From positions 434,001 through 498,000 of the forward strand of contig CBDFIY010000003.1 in NCBI GenBank assembly GCA_965248335.1: 64,000 nucleotides of DNA, in the 5' to 3' direction. Below, piece after piece: positions 8,813 to 16,883 of this stretch. Positions within the stretch are counted from its first letter, which is position 1. Each line of letters begins with the position of its first letter. The notes beneath the pieces were generated by a model. That model worked only from the letters and a program-made list of their open reading frames with translations, was not told the origin of the DNA and searched no databases. Source of the stretch: CAKMZU01 sp965248335. GTDB taxonomy: Bacteria > Pseudomonadota > Gammaproteobacteria > Pseudomonadales > DT-91. Position numbers and translations under genes: made by a program.

Positions 8813-9277
8813 ATGACAGACGTACAAGCAAAAGAATTTGCAATTCAGCGACTGTATTTAAAAGATTTATCGTTTGAAACCCCTATGGGAGCAGATGTGT
8901 TTAAGGAAGCGTGGAAGCCTAAGATCCACTTAGATGTGAATACAAAAAATGAACAGCTTGAAGACGATGTTTTTGAAGTGGTGCTGTCATTGACGGTAAG
9001 TGCGAAAATGGAAGAGGTTGATAAAACGGGATTTTTAGTTGAGGTGCATCAGGCGGGTATATTCACTTGTAAAGGTTTAAAGGATGATGAGTTACGCCAT
9101 GTTCTTAGTACCGTTGCGCCGAATATACTTTTTCCGTATGCACGTGAGGCTGTAGATTCAGCAGTCATTAAGGCAAGCTTTCCGCCTTTGATGTTAGCAC
9201 CTATTAATTTTGACGCGCTTTATCAGCAAGCACTTCAGCAACAACAAGAAGACACTACGGGTAACGCGAAGCACTGA
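8813..9277 (+). CDS. secB: Protein-export chaperone SecB
   Basis: 154 residues from the ATG at 8813, preceded by GGAG (8803-8806). An in-frame GTG at 8801 overlaps this ribosome binding site and is rejected. Family motifs are IQRLYLKDLSFETP near the N-terminus, EVVLSLTVSAK, and PFAREA-like PYAREAVDSAV and PPLMLAPINFDALY toward the C-terminus. SecB is a homotetramer that keeps preproteins unfolded and delivers them to SecA. Confidence 0.96.
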   Translation: MTDVQAKEFAIQRLYLKDLSFETPMGADVFKEAWKPKIHLDVNTKNEQLEDDVFEVVLSLTVSAKMEEVDKTGFLVEVHQAGIFTCKGLKDDELRHVLSTVAPNILFPYAREAVDSAVIKASFPPLMLAPINFDALYQQALQQQQEDTTGNAKH

Positions 9278-9285
9278 TGTAAAGT

Positions 9286-9326
9286 ATCACCCTTCACCGT
9301 GAGCGGTGTAAAAGGGTGATTTCTTT
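9286..9326. terminator. Intrinsic terminator between secB and hisC
   Basis: A long hairpin: ATCACCCTT (9286-9294) pairs with AAGGGTGAT (9312-9320), and inner CACCG / CGGTG encloses TGAG. A T-rich tract (TTTCTTTG) follows on the plus strand. It terminates secB; the plus-strand stem also encodes the last codons of hisC on the other strand. Confidence 0.75.
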
Positions 9327-10367
9327 GATTAGGAGTTCGCATTCTTTTTGGGTGCCTACTGTGATCCGCAAAAAATCTTCGATACGTGGCGAATCGAAAT
9401 GACGGACAAAAATCCCCCCTTCTTTTAATAACGAATAAAGTTTTTTCGCTTTTATGCAAGGTGGTTTTGCCATAACGAAATTGGCAGACGATGGGATAAC
9501 AGAGAAGCCTAAGCCGGTCAGTTTTTCTGTGAGATATGTGCGAGAAGCAATAATTTTTTCGCAGGTTTTCGTGAAATATGGCTTGTCGGCAATTGCTGCG
9601 CTAGCACCGGCTTGTGCAATGCTGTCAATGGGGTATGAATTAAAGCTATCTTTGACCCTGTTGAGTCCTTCGATTAGATCAGGGTGGCCTACCGCAAAGC
9701 CGACTCTAAGGCCTGCAAGGCTGCGAGATTTCGATAGAGTTTGAGTGACCAGTAGTTGATCGTATTTTCTAATCAATGAAATGGCCGATTCCCCACCAAA
9801 ATCAATATAAGCCTCATCGATAACAACGACAGAGTCTTTATTGCTTTGGAGAAGTTTTTTTATTTCAGATAGTGAGAGGTATTTACCCGTTGGGGCGTTG
9901 GGGTTTGGGAAAATAATTCCGCCATTCTCTATTGAGTAGTCGTTGATTTGTATATTGAAACTCTCAGAAAGCGGGATTTTTTTTGTGTCAAGCTGATAGA
10001 GTTTTGCGTAGACAGGGTAGAAACTGTAGGATATGTCGGGAAATAATATAGCTGTCTCAGGGTTAAATAAACCGTGGAAAATATGGGCGAGTACTTCATC
10101 GGAGCCGTTGCCAACAAAAACTTCTTTCGTTGAAATACTGTAGTAATCGGCAACAGATTTTTTTATGGTATGCGATTCGCTATCAGGGTAAAGCTGTAAA
10201 TCCGCTTTCAGTGCTTGCTGCATAGCCATAAGTGCTTCAGGCGAAGGAGGGTAGGGGTTTTCATTGGTATTTAGCTTCGCCTTAATGCTATTATTGGCGC
10301 CTTTAGGCTGCTCACCAGGTACGTAGGGTGTTAGTGTTTTAACGATTGGATTCCAGTACCGGCTCAT
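9294..10367 (-). CDS. hisC: Histidinol-phosphate aminotransferase
   Basis: 357 residues from the ATG at 10367, which has GGGGA 6 nt upstream; a TTG twelve bases earlier is less likely. PLP-dependent fold-type I transaminase: substrate motif LNTNENPYPPSP, IDEAYIDFGG, and the Schiff-base Lys about residue 213 in TLSKSRSLAGLRVG. It catalyses the aminotransferase step of histidine synthesis, and this type can also act in Phe/Tyr synthesis. No other his gene is in the window, so it is an isolated copy. It converges on secB. Confidence 0.92.
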   Translation of the reverse strand: MSRYWNPIVKTLTPYVPGEQPKGANNSIKAKLNTNENPYPPSPEALMAMQQALKADLQLYPDSESHTIKKSVADYYSISTKEVFVGNGSDEVLAHIFHGLFNPETAILFPDISYSFYPVYAKLYQLDTKKIPLSESFNIQINDYSIENGGIIFPNPNAPTGKYLSLSEIKKLLQSNKDSVVVIDEAYIDFGGESAISLIRKYDQLLVTQTLSKSRSLAGLRVGFAVGHPDLIEGLNRVKDSFNSYPIDSIAQAGASAAIADKPYFTKTCEKIIASRTYLTEKLTGLGFSVIPSSANFVMAKPPCIKAKKLYSLLKEGGIFVRHFDSPRIEDFLRITVGTQKECELLIKEITLLHRSR

Positions 10368-10478
10368 GCTTGTCCCCAAAAAATGGGTGATTATATCGTT
10401 TACCCTCCAAAAAAGTAAATTGGCTAACTACTGTTTACTCTTTTCTGTTCGGCGTTTTTTATTCATTTAAGAGGTTCT

Positions 10479-10943
10479 ATGTTTCATATCGCACTCTTTG
10501 AGCCCTGTATTGCTCCTAATACGGGAAATATCATCCGTTTGGCGGCAAATATCGGCTGTTCATTGCACTTAATAGAGCCGTTAGGGTTTGATATGGATGA
10601 AAAAAAGTTAAGGCGTGCAGGTCTTGATTATCATGAATATGCAAACGTGCAAAAGCATGAAAATTTTGAAGCGTTTAGGCGAGCTATGACATCTCGTCGT
10701 ATTATAGCGTGCACAACAAAGGGTAACGAATACCATACGGGTCTTGAGTATCAAGACCATGATGTTCTGTTATTTGGTGCGGAAACGCACGGGTTGAGCG
10801 AGGAGGCGCTGGCAGCTGTTCCGGAGGGTTTGAGGGTTCGTATTCCTATGCTGGAAACAAGTCGTAGTTTAAATTTATCAAATGCTGTTGCCGTCATTAG
10901 TTATGAGGCGTGCCGCCAGCTTGGTTTTGCTGGGCTGATCTAG
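10479..10943 (+). CDS. trmL: tRNA (cytidine/uridine-34-2'-O)-methyltransferase TrmL
   Basis: 154 residues, a minimal SPOUT methyltransferase. Signature segments are ALFEPCIAPNTGNIIRLAAN near the N-terminus, the FGAETHGLSEEAL loop and the C-terminal knot RSLNLSNAVAVISYEACRQLG. It 2'-O-methylates the wobble base of tRNA-Leu isoacceptors. AAGAGG lies upstream of the ATG. It is monocistronic, followed by a long AT-rich gap. Confidence 0.94.
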   Translation: MFHIALFEPCIAPNTGNIIRLAANIGCSLHLIEPLGFDMDEKKLRRAGLDYHEYANVQKHENFEAFRRAMTSRRIIACTTKGNEYHTGLEYQDHDVLLFGAETHGLSEEALAAVPEGLRVRIPMLETSRSLNLSNAVAVISYEACRQLGFAGLI

Positions 10944-10975
10944 TTTGTTTGATAGGGAGCATTGTTTTCACTAAT

Positions 10976-11149
10976 TTAGGTCGTTACTCCTTTTATTTTC
11001 TCTAGAAATGTATTCTTTTGAAACAAGTATTTTTTTGTAATTGCTTGTTTCTGGGAGCTATTCTTTACATCCGGGCTAGTTTTTTTTGTACTGTTATCAA
11101 CTGTCAAAGATGGCCGATTTATAACGTTTTCCGTTTTCCCTGGCTTCAT
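10976..11149 (-). CDS. Possible small hypothetical protein (57 aa, doubtful)
   Basis: An ATG-initiated frame encodes a hydrophilic, Lys/Ser/Thr-rich 57-residue peptide starting MKPGKTENVINRPS. The frame stays open for about 40 further codons upstream of the ATG, which is somewhat surprising in such AT-rich DNA. There is no Shine-Dalgarno match before the ATG and I recognise no family. It could well be chance. Confidence 0.15.
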   Translation of the reverse strand: MKPGKTENVINRPSLTVDNSTKKTSPDVKNSSQKQAITKKYLFQKNTFLEKIKGVTT

Positions 11150-11471
11150 TAAGGTAATAGGTGCTAAGTAAATATATAGAAAGTAATTTTTTATTTTGTG
11201 TTTGTTATTGGCGATATAAAAAATATTCGATTTTTTTATTCCTTTATATGCAACTTTTTCACAACAATAATCTCAATACTAAGCAAATGAAAAATAATAT
11301 TTGATTTTTGTTTCTTTGTTTTTGAAAAGGATGTTCAGAAAAAATGAAGCATAAATATTATTCTAAATATGTATATCTGGCGAATTAGGTATAATTTTTT
11401 TTTATTAAAAAGTATAAAACGCCCTAAACTCTTAAAAAAAACGTTAAGTTGTTAAAAAAATAGCGAATTTA

Positions 11472-11499
11472 TTGCGAGTTTGTGTATGTAAATTATACT
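11472..11499 (+). promoter_or_regulatory. Predicted promoter of the histone H1-like gene
   Basis: TTGCGA (11472-11477), a 16-bp spacer and TATACT (11494-11499), about 95 bp before the TTG start at 11595. Confidence 0.5.
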
Positions 11500-11594
11500 G
11501 ATTGCCAAGGGACTGCGCTTAGACTTAGCAAAATACGGATGGAAGGTGACGTCAGAGCGTTTGAGATTTAATTAATGAATACAGAGGTGATACT

Positions 11595-12542
11595 TTGAGC
11601 GTTAAATTGATCGATAACGATGCTTTTTACGGCTATCGAGTACGTCGAACCGTGGATGGTAAACTCTATCAAGAGTACTTGTCGTTAAAAAAAGAAGGTA
11701 AGCGGATGACCGCAGCTGCACAAAAGAGGGTTTTGGGTGCAGCGAAGGCGCGAGATCTAGAGCTTGAAGACGCTCAGAAAAAAGCCAAGGAACGAAAGAA
11801 AGCTGAACGATGCTTTCATGCGGATGGCAGTGTCAAAGGTATTTCTTTTCTCAAGAAGAAAGAGAAGAGTGGTAATTTGACCCCGATTTTTCAGGTGGGA
11901 ATCGCTTCTGAAATAGAAAATAAGATCGTCTGCACCAGTTTTTCGGTGAATGCGCATGGGTTAAATGCGGCTTGGGATAAGGCTGTAGCTGCATTCACTC
12001 AGCACAAGAATATTCGAAAGGGGACAAAGCTTTATAAAAAAATTGCTGCGGCAATGCCTAAAGTGGATGTTAAAGCAGTCAGTAAAAAATCACCTGCGGC
12101 TAAAAAATCGGCTGTTAAAAAGGTGGTAGTTAAGAAGAAAGCTGTAGCTAAAAAGACAGTGGCAAAAAAAGTCGTTCCTAAGAAAAAGGTGGTGTCGAAA
12201 AAGACAGTAGCTAAAAAAGTAGTAGCTAAAAAAACAGCGCCGAAGAAAAAGGCTGTAGCCAAAAAGACAGTAGCCAAAAAAGCTGTAACAAAAAAGGCAG
12301 CGCCGAAGAAAAAGGCTGTAGCGAAAAAGACAGTAGCTAAAAAAGCTGTAACAAAAAAAGCAGCGCCGAAGAAAAAAGCCGTAGCGAAAAAGACTGTAGC
12401 CAAAAAAACTGTAACAAAAAAGGCAGCGCCGAAGAAAAAGGCTGTAGCGAAAAAGACGGTTGCTAAAAAAGCAGTGCCTAAGAAAAAAGCCGTAGCTAAA
12501 AAAGCTGTACCTAAGAAGAAGGCGGGAGCAAAGAAAAAATAA
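11595..12542 (+). CDS. Lysine/alanine-rich histone H1-like DNA-binding protein with N-terminal globular domain
   Basis: 315 residues from a TTG start, chosen because GAGGTG (11584-11589) lies 5 nt upstream and the upstream ATG frame stops at once. Residues 1-145 are a globular part: YGYRVRRTVDGKLYQEYLSL, a basic helix (about 40-72), then IFQVGIASEIENKIVCTSFS and AAWDKAVAAFTQHKNI, a pattern that resembles AP2-like integrase/DNA-binding folds. Residues about 157-315 are almost only Lys, Ala, Val, Pro and Thr in AKK/PKKK repeats, as in bacterial H1-like proteins. It likely binds nucleic acid nonspecifically and may act in nucleoid organisation; the role is inferred. An intrinsic terminator follows. 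Confidence 0.75.
   Translation: MSVKLIDNDAFYGYRVRRTVDGKLYQEYLSLKKEGKRMTAAAQKRVLGAAKARDLELEDAQKKAKERKKAERCFHADGSVKGISFLKKKEKSGNLTPIFQVGIASEIENKIVCTSFSVNAHGLNAAWDKAVAAFTQHKNIRKGTKLYKKIAAAMPKVDVKAVSKKSPAAKKSAVKKVVVKKKAVAKKTVAKKVVPKKKVVSKKTVAKKVVAKKTAPKKKAVAKKTVAKKAVTKKAAPKKKAVAKKTVAKKAVTKKAAPKKKAVAKKTVAKKTVTKKAAPKKKAVAKKTVAKKAVPKKKAVAKKAVPKKKAGAKKK
12240..12476 (+). repeat. 63-bp coding tandem repeat (three full units plus a partial)
   Basis: Units start at 12240, 12303, 12366 and 12429 (the last is truncated after 48 bp). Each full unit encodes the 21-residue block that starts PKKKAVAKKTVAKK and ends TKKAA. Units differ by a few mostly synonymous bases. More degenerate relatives extend upstream to about 12107 and downstream to 12540. 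Unequal exchange could change tail length. Confidence 0.85.
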
Positions 12543-12553
12543 GTCCCTAAAGT

Positions 12554-12584
12554 AAAAAGCCTCGTTGATTTAACGAGGCTTTTC
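12554..12584. terminator. Bidirectional intrinsic terminator between the H1-like gene and ppa
   Basis: AAAGCCTCGTT (12556-12566) pairs with AACGAGGCTTT (12572-12582) around a 5-nt loop, with T-rich flanks on both strands. It serves the converging H1-like gene and ppa. Confidence 0.88.
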
Positions 12585-12599
12585 TATAAAAAGAAGGCT

Positions 12600-13133
12600 T
12601 TATTTCGTGTCTTCGTAAGCTTTGGCGGCTTTTATAACCTCTGCTAATGCTTCTTCTGACCCAGCCCAGCCGTCAATTTTAACCCATTTTCCAACTTCAA
12701 GATCTTTATAGTTTTCAAAAAAATGCTCGATTTGTTTGATTAATAACTCAGGAAGATCAGAAGGTTCTTTGACATCTTTATAAAGTACGGTCAATTTGTC
12801 ATGAGGAACGGCTAAAAGTTTGGCGTCTTGGCCGGCTTCGTCTGACATGTTGAGTATGCCGATAGGCCGGGCACGGATCACAGCACCAGGTGCAACTGGG
12901 TAAGGTGTGACAACCAATACATCTAAGGCGTCGCCATCTTCAGAGAGCGTGTTAGGGATGTAGCCATAGTTTGCAGGGTAAAACATAGGTGTTGCCATGA
13001 AGCGATCAACCATAAGTGCATCATAGTCTTTTTCTATCTCATATTTGATCGGGCTACTATTTGCCGGGATTTCAATGGCCACGAAAATATCTTCAGGTAA
13101 TTTTTTTCCAGCAGGGATCTGGTTATAGCTCAT
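12600..13133 (-). CDS. ppa: Inorganic pyrophosphatase (family I)
   Basis: 177 residues from the ATG at 13133, preceded by AAGGA; a 15-codon longer frame is rejected because family members start near MSYNQIPAGK. Soluble type I PPase that hydrolyses pyrophosphate to phosphate. The substrate-binding KYEIEKD, the signature DGDALDVLV with the catalytic metal Asp residues, and WVKIDGW are all present. A TATAAT -10 lies on the minus strand at 13182-13177. It lies 300 bp downstream of the PPi-dependent phosphofructokinase on the same strand, so a PPi consumer and a PPi hydrolase are neighbours. Confidence 0.95.
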   Translation of the reverse strand: MSYNQIPAGKKLPEDIFVAIEIPANSSPIKYEIEKDYDALMVDRFMATPMFYPANYGYIPNTLSEDGDALDVLVVTPYPVAPGAVIRARPIGILNMSDEAGQDAKLLAVPHDKLTVLYKDVKEPSDLPELLIKQIEHFFENYKDLEVGKWVKIDGWAGSEEALAEVIKAAKAYEDTK

Positions 13134-13433
13134 GTCTTTTCCTTGTTTAGCGGTTATGTGAATATCTAAAGCGAGCATTATAAGGTGAGTATGCTAAAAA
13201 CGATAGCCTGAAGAAAAGTTGTAAGGCTTCTTGTCAGTGCGGATACTGCGACGCTAAGAAGAGCTTTACTCACATTGCATGGTTTCTTTAGGTTATCTTT
13301 TTCTAATCGCTAGTACTCATATCAATCCGATAGTCGGGTTTAGTTTTATGTTTTTTAGTCATTTGGTTATTAGATTCCCGCGAAGGAGGGAATCTATGAG
13401 CAGACAAACCCTTTAAAATAATGTACTTGGGTG
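13134..13433. other. Intergenic region upstream of ppa with a perfect hairpin
   Basis: Three hundred bases without a gene. Near ppa there is a minus-strand -10 (TATAAT, complement of 13177-13182). At 13371-13396 TAGATTCCC pairs perfectly with GGGAATCTA around the 8-nt loop GCGAAGGA. No T-run follows on either strand, so it is not a clear intrinsic terminator, although it lies just past the 3' end of the PPi-PFK gene. Confidence 0.6.
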
Positions 13434-14690
13434 CTAGATCGAAAATGTCTCTTTCAGCTTTTTGGGAACGCGTACCTTTTTCAGCGTTGCAAACATGGGC
13501 AGTCCATTCTTATAAGGAGGGTAGTCTTCCCCTTGGATGAGCGGCGAAAAATAGGCCCTTGCTTTCTCCGTGATATGGAAACCATCTTCACTGATATAGT
13601 CTCGGGGCATCATTTGTTCTACATTTGCCACTTCGGCCAATGGCGCTTCGCCAATATGCCATTGGTACGACGCCGTATCTTCACGGATAATGCAAGGCAT
13701 GATGGCTGTTTTCCCTTCAATAGCCTTCTCGACGGCAGCTTTACCGAGGGCGTATGCTTGCTCGACATCGGTTTTGGAGGCGATGTGCCTTGCTGCACGT
13801 TGAAGGTAATCTGCAACAGCCCAGTGATACTTGTAACCCAGTTTATCTTTTACCAGTTTTGCAAGTGTAGGTGCTACGCCTCCTAACTGAGTATGGCCAA
13901 AGGCATCTTTAGCGCCAGCGTCTGCGATAAAGCGGCCGTCGGCGTATTGCGCACCTTCTGAGGCAACGATAACGCAAAAGCCAAATTCATTTACGCAGGC
14001 GTCGACCTTGGCGAGAAACGTCTGCTCATCGAAAGCAATCTCTGGGAATAAAATAATATGCGGAGGCTGGCCACTTTCTTCAGATGCAAGGCCTGATGCA
14101 CCTGCAATCCACCCAGCATGACGCCCCATAACCTCAAACACAAACACCTTTGTTGATGTTTTGCACATTGATGCCACATCAAGCCCAGCTTCTCTTGTTG
14201 AAATGGCGACATATTTAGCAACAGAGCCGAAGCCTGGCGAGTTATCGGTAAAAGGAAGGTCGTTATCAACAGTCTTAGGGATGTGGATGGCCTGAATGGG
14301 GAAGCCCATTGTTTCAGAAAGCTGAGAGATTTTTAAGCAGGTATCAGCGCTATCGCCACCACCATTATAAAAGAAATAACCAATATTATGCGTTTTGAAT
14401 ACATCGATAAGGCGTTCGTATTCTGCTTTATTCGCTTCGAGACTTTTTAATTTGTAGCGGCATGAGCCAAATGCGCCTGAAGGGGTATATCGCAATGCTG
14501 CAATGGTTTCATCGGTTTCCTCATAGGTGTCAATGAGATCTTCTAAAAGTGCGCCAATAATGCCATTATGGCCTGCGTAGACTTTGTTGATTTCAGGGTG
14601 TTGCTTCGCGGTTTGAATCACGCCGCAGGCGGAAGCATTAATGACAGAAGTCACCCCGCCAGATTGCGCGTAAAAAGCGTTTTTTGCCAT
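13434..14690 (-). CDS. pfp: Pyrophosphate-dependent 6-phosphofructokinase
   Basis: 418 residues, larger than the 320-residue ATP enzyme and typical of the PPi-dependent group. It interconverts fructose 6-phosphate and fructose 1,6-bisphosphate using PPi/Pi, reversibly. The nucleotide-discriminating loop reads GGGDS (110-114) rather than GGDGS, and the sugar-site loop reads PKTVDND (138-144) with the Lys typical of PPi enzymes (PGTIDND in ATP enzymes). EVMGRHAGWIAG follows. PPi-PFK is characteristic of methylotrophic and related gammaproteobacteria. It is divergent from mpl. Confidence 0.92.
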   Translation of the reverse strand: MAKNAFYAQSGGVTSVINASACGVIQTAKQHPEINKVYAGHNGIIGALLEDLIDTYEETDETIAALRYTPSGAFGSCRYKLKSLEANKAEYERLIDVFKTHNIGYFFYNGGGDSADTCLKISQLSETMGFPIQAIHIPKTVDNDLPFTDNSPGFGSVAKYVAISTREAGLDVASMCKTSTKVFVFEVMGRHAGWIAGASGLASEESGQPPHIILFPEIAFDEQTFLAKVDACVNEFGFCVIVASEGAQYADGRFIADAGAKDAFGHTQLGGVAPTLAKLVKDKLGYKYHWAVADYLQRAARHIASKTDVEQAYALGKAAVEKAIEGKTAIMPCIIREDTASYQWHIGEAPLAEVANVEQMMPRDYISEDGFHITEKARAYFSPLIQGEDYPPYKNGLPMFATLKKVRVPKKLKETFSI

Positions 14691-14910
14691 TAGATTTAAC
14701 TCTGAGTTTTATTCTTTAAGGTTTTATAAATGAGTAGAACGATAATAAAAGTGCATATGATACTGAAAAATAGTCGTCGCTGCATGTTGAATTTTAATGA
14801 GCCTTCATCCATCCTTTGTTTCCGTGAATGCCGTCAGCGTTGTTGAGCTGTGACAGTTTCTGGCTTTACGCCATAAAAAAATCATAACGGGTTGTTTTGC
14901 AAGAGGAAGC

Positions 14911-16272
14911 ATGAAGCATATTTACATTTTAGGCATTTGTGGCACATTCATGGGGGGGCTTGCCGTGCTCGCTAAAGAAATGGGGTTTAAGGTCTCGGGT
15001 TGTGATACCAATATTTATCCACCGATGAGTACGCAACTGTCAGTCGCCGGTATTCATTTGGATCAAGGCTTTGAGTCAGAGCACCTTAGCGATACAACGA
15101 TTGATATGGTTGTCGTCGGTAATGCCTTAAGTCGTGGCAATCCAATCGTAGAGCATCTTCTTAATAGCAATATTCCTTATACCTCAGGGCCGCAATTTCT
15201 ACATGATTATATTTTGCATGATAAGTGGGTGCTCGCCGTTTCGGGCACGCATGGAAAAACATCCACCTCGGCTATGCTTGCGTGGATTTTAGCGGCAAAT
15301 GCAGTGGATACAGGTTTTTTAATCGGTGGTGTTGTGAATAACTTCCCATTATCTGCCAAGCTGGGCAACAGCCCCTATTTTGTGATTGAAGCCGATGAGT
15401 ATGACACAGCCTTTTTTGATAAACGCAGTAAGTTTATTCATTATCGCCCTAAAACATTGATCATCAATAATATCGAATTTGATCATGCGGATATTTTTGA
15501 TTCCATGAACGATATTTATAAACAGTTCCATCACTTACTACGTGTTGTGCCGCAGAACGGCACTGTTGTGTATCCGGCCTCGGACACCCATATCCAAAAG
15601 GTTTTATCCATGGGGTGCTGGTCTACTACCGTCCCTTTTGGCATGCAAGGCGAAAAAGAGAGCAGCTACATGGTTAACGTGGTTGAACCTGATGGAAGCC
15701 ATTTTTCGGTAACGGATCACCAGAGGAATGTGCTCGCAGAAATCAATTGGTCGTTAGTGGGTCAACACAATGTTGCTAATGCCATGGCTGCTATGCTTGC
15801 AGCGAAAACGATAGGTATTGAATTAACGGCATCGGCAAAAGCACTCCAAACATATAAAGGCGTCAAACGGCGGATGGAATTACTGGCAACGGTGGATGGT
15901 GTGGCGGTATATGATGATTTTGCGCATCACCCCACGGCGATAAAAACAAGCCTTGAAGGCATGCGTAAGAACGTGACGGGTCGGCTGATTGCGGTCATTG
16001 AGTTAGCATCCAATACCATGAAACAAGGCATTCATAAAGATGTACTTGCTGATGCGGTTAGCACTGCTGATTTGTGCTTTTGCTACGTTAATGGCCAATT
16101 GCAATGGACGTGGCCGCAAGAAGTCGGCACGCTTTATTCTTCAACGGATGCGCTCCTAAAAGCCGTTCTAGCACAGGTTCAACCACAAGATCATGTAATT
16201 TTGATGAGTAACAGCGGTTTTGGTGGATTTCGTCAACAACTTGTAGGAGCGCTCAGTGAGCGAGGCCAATAA
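14911..16272 (+). CDS. mpl: UDP-N-acetylmuramate:L-alanyl-gamma-D-glutamyl-meso-diaminopimelate ligase
   Basis: 453 residues, Mur ligase superfamily. N-terminal Rossmann-like motif ILGICGTFMGGLA, ATP P-loop GTHGKTSTS (112-120), central EADEYDTAFFDKRSKF, and C-terminal YDDFAHHPTAIKTSL. It reattaches recycled murein tripeptide to UDP-MurNAc in the cytoplasm. GGAAG precedes the ATG. It overlaps ubiX by 17 bp and heads the mpl-ubiX-exporter cluster. Confidence 0.95.
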   Translation: MKHIYILGICGTFMGGLAVLAKEMGFKVSGCDTNIYPPMSTQLSVAGIHLDQGFESEHLSDTTIDMVVVGNALSRGNPIVEHLLNSNIPYTSGPQFLHDYILHDKWVLAVSGTHGKTSTSAMLAWILAANAVDTGFLIGGVVNNFPLSAKLGNSPYFVIEADEYDTAFFDKRSKFIHYRPKTLIINNIEFDHADIFDSMNDIYKQFHHLLRVVPQNGTVVYPASDTHIQKVLSMGCWSTTVPFGMQGEKESSYMVNVVEPDGSHFSVTDHQRNVLAEINWSLVGQHNVANAMAAMLAAKTIGIELTASAKALQTYKGVKRRMELLATVDGVAVYDDFAHHPTAIKTSLEGMRKNVTGRLIAVIELASNTMKQGIHKDVLADAVSTADLCFCYVNGQLQWTWPQEVGTLYSSTDALLKAVLAQVQPQDHVILMSNSGFGGFRQQLVGALSERGQ

Positions 16273-16873
16273 CAAAAACATTTGCCTGGCAATAACCGGG
16301 GCTTCAGGCTTTCGTTATGCATTACGGCTCTTGGAACAATTGCTCGTTCAAGGTTGTCATGTGCACTGTATTGTTTCCAGCGGTGCAAGAGAAGTGGCGA
16401 AGCTTGAAGATAATATTGATTTACCAGAAACTATGGATGCCCTCAAAAGCCAGCTATTATCTCTCACAGGGATCGATGCTCATGGCGCGCAACTTACCTG
16501 TTATGACACGCGAGACTGGTTATCGCCAGTGGCTTCAGGCTCATCAAAAATCGAGGCCATGGTCGTTTGCCCCTGCAGCACAGGCAGCTTGGCGGCAATC
16601 GCACAAGGCTTTAGTGACGATCTCATTAAACGCGCGGCGGTTGTTACACTAAAAGAGCATAGGCGGTTAGTCATAGTCACTCGAGAAATGCCACTTTCGG
16701 CCATACAGCTAGAGCACATGCATAAGTTAGCGCTGATGGGGGTGCGTATTCTACCCGCCAGCCCCGGGTTTTATCATCACCCAACCCGTATTGACGATTT
16801 GGTTGATTTTGTTGTGGCGCGTATTTTAAGCCAGCTTGATCTTAATCAGGATTTAATTAAACCGTGGCCCTAG
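16256..16873 (+). CDS. ubiX: Flavin prenyltransferase UbiX
   Basis: 205 residues from a GTG start that overlaps the end of mpl and has GGAG (16246-16249) 6 nt upstream. Flavoprotein fold: LAITGASGFRYALRLLE, PCSTGSLAAIAQGFSDDLIKRAA split over the FMN site, and the C-terminal LPASPGFYHHP. It makes prenyl-FMN, the cofactor of UbiD-type decarboxylases in ubiquinone synthesis. UbiD is not in the window. It is followed after 10 bp by the RND exporter gene. Confidence 0.94.
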   Translation: MSEANNKNICLAITGASGFRYALRLLEQLLVQGCHVHCIVSSGAREVAKLEDNIDLPETMDALKSQLLSLTGIDAHGAQLTCYDTRDWLSPVASGSSKIEAMVVCPCSTGSLAAIAQGFSDDLIKRAAVVTLKEHRRLVIVTREMPLSAIQLEHMHKLALMGVRILPASPGFYHHPTRIDDLVDFVVARILSQLDLNQDLIKPWP

Positions 16874-16883
16874 GGAGAGTGCA

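Larger units (their letters stand above)
10944..11594. other. AT-rich intergenic region, about 0.65 kb
   Basis: Much more AT-rich than its surroundings, with many A and T runs. It contains an 8-bp inverted repeat (GAAACAAG 11020-11027, CTTGTTTC 11044-11051), a weakly supported 57-codon minus-strand frame (10976-11149) and a promoter at 11472-11499. No RNA gene was recognised. Confidence 0.6.

Noticed and set aside
12032..12403. 123-codon minus-strand frame of Phe/Ala/Thr repeats opposite the H1-like gene
   Set aside because: It is the complement of the Lys/Ala codon repeat and stays open only because of that composition; no ribosome binding site.
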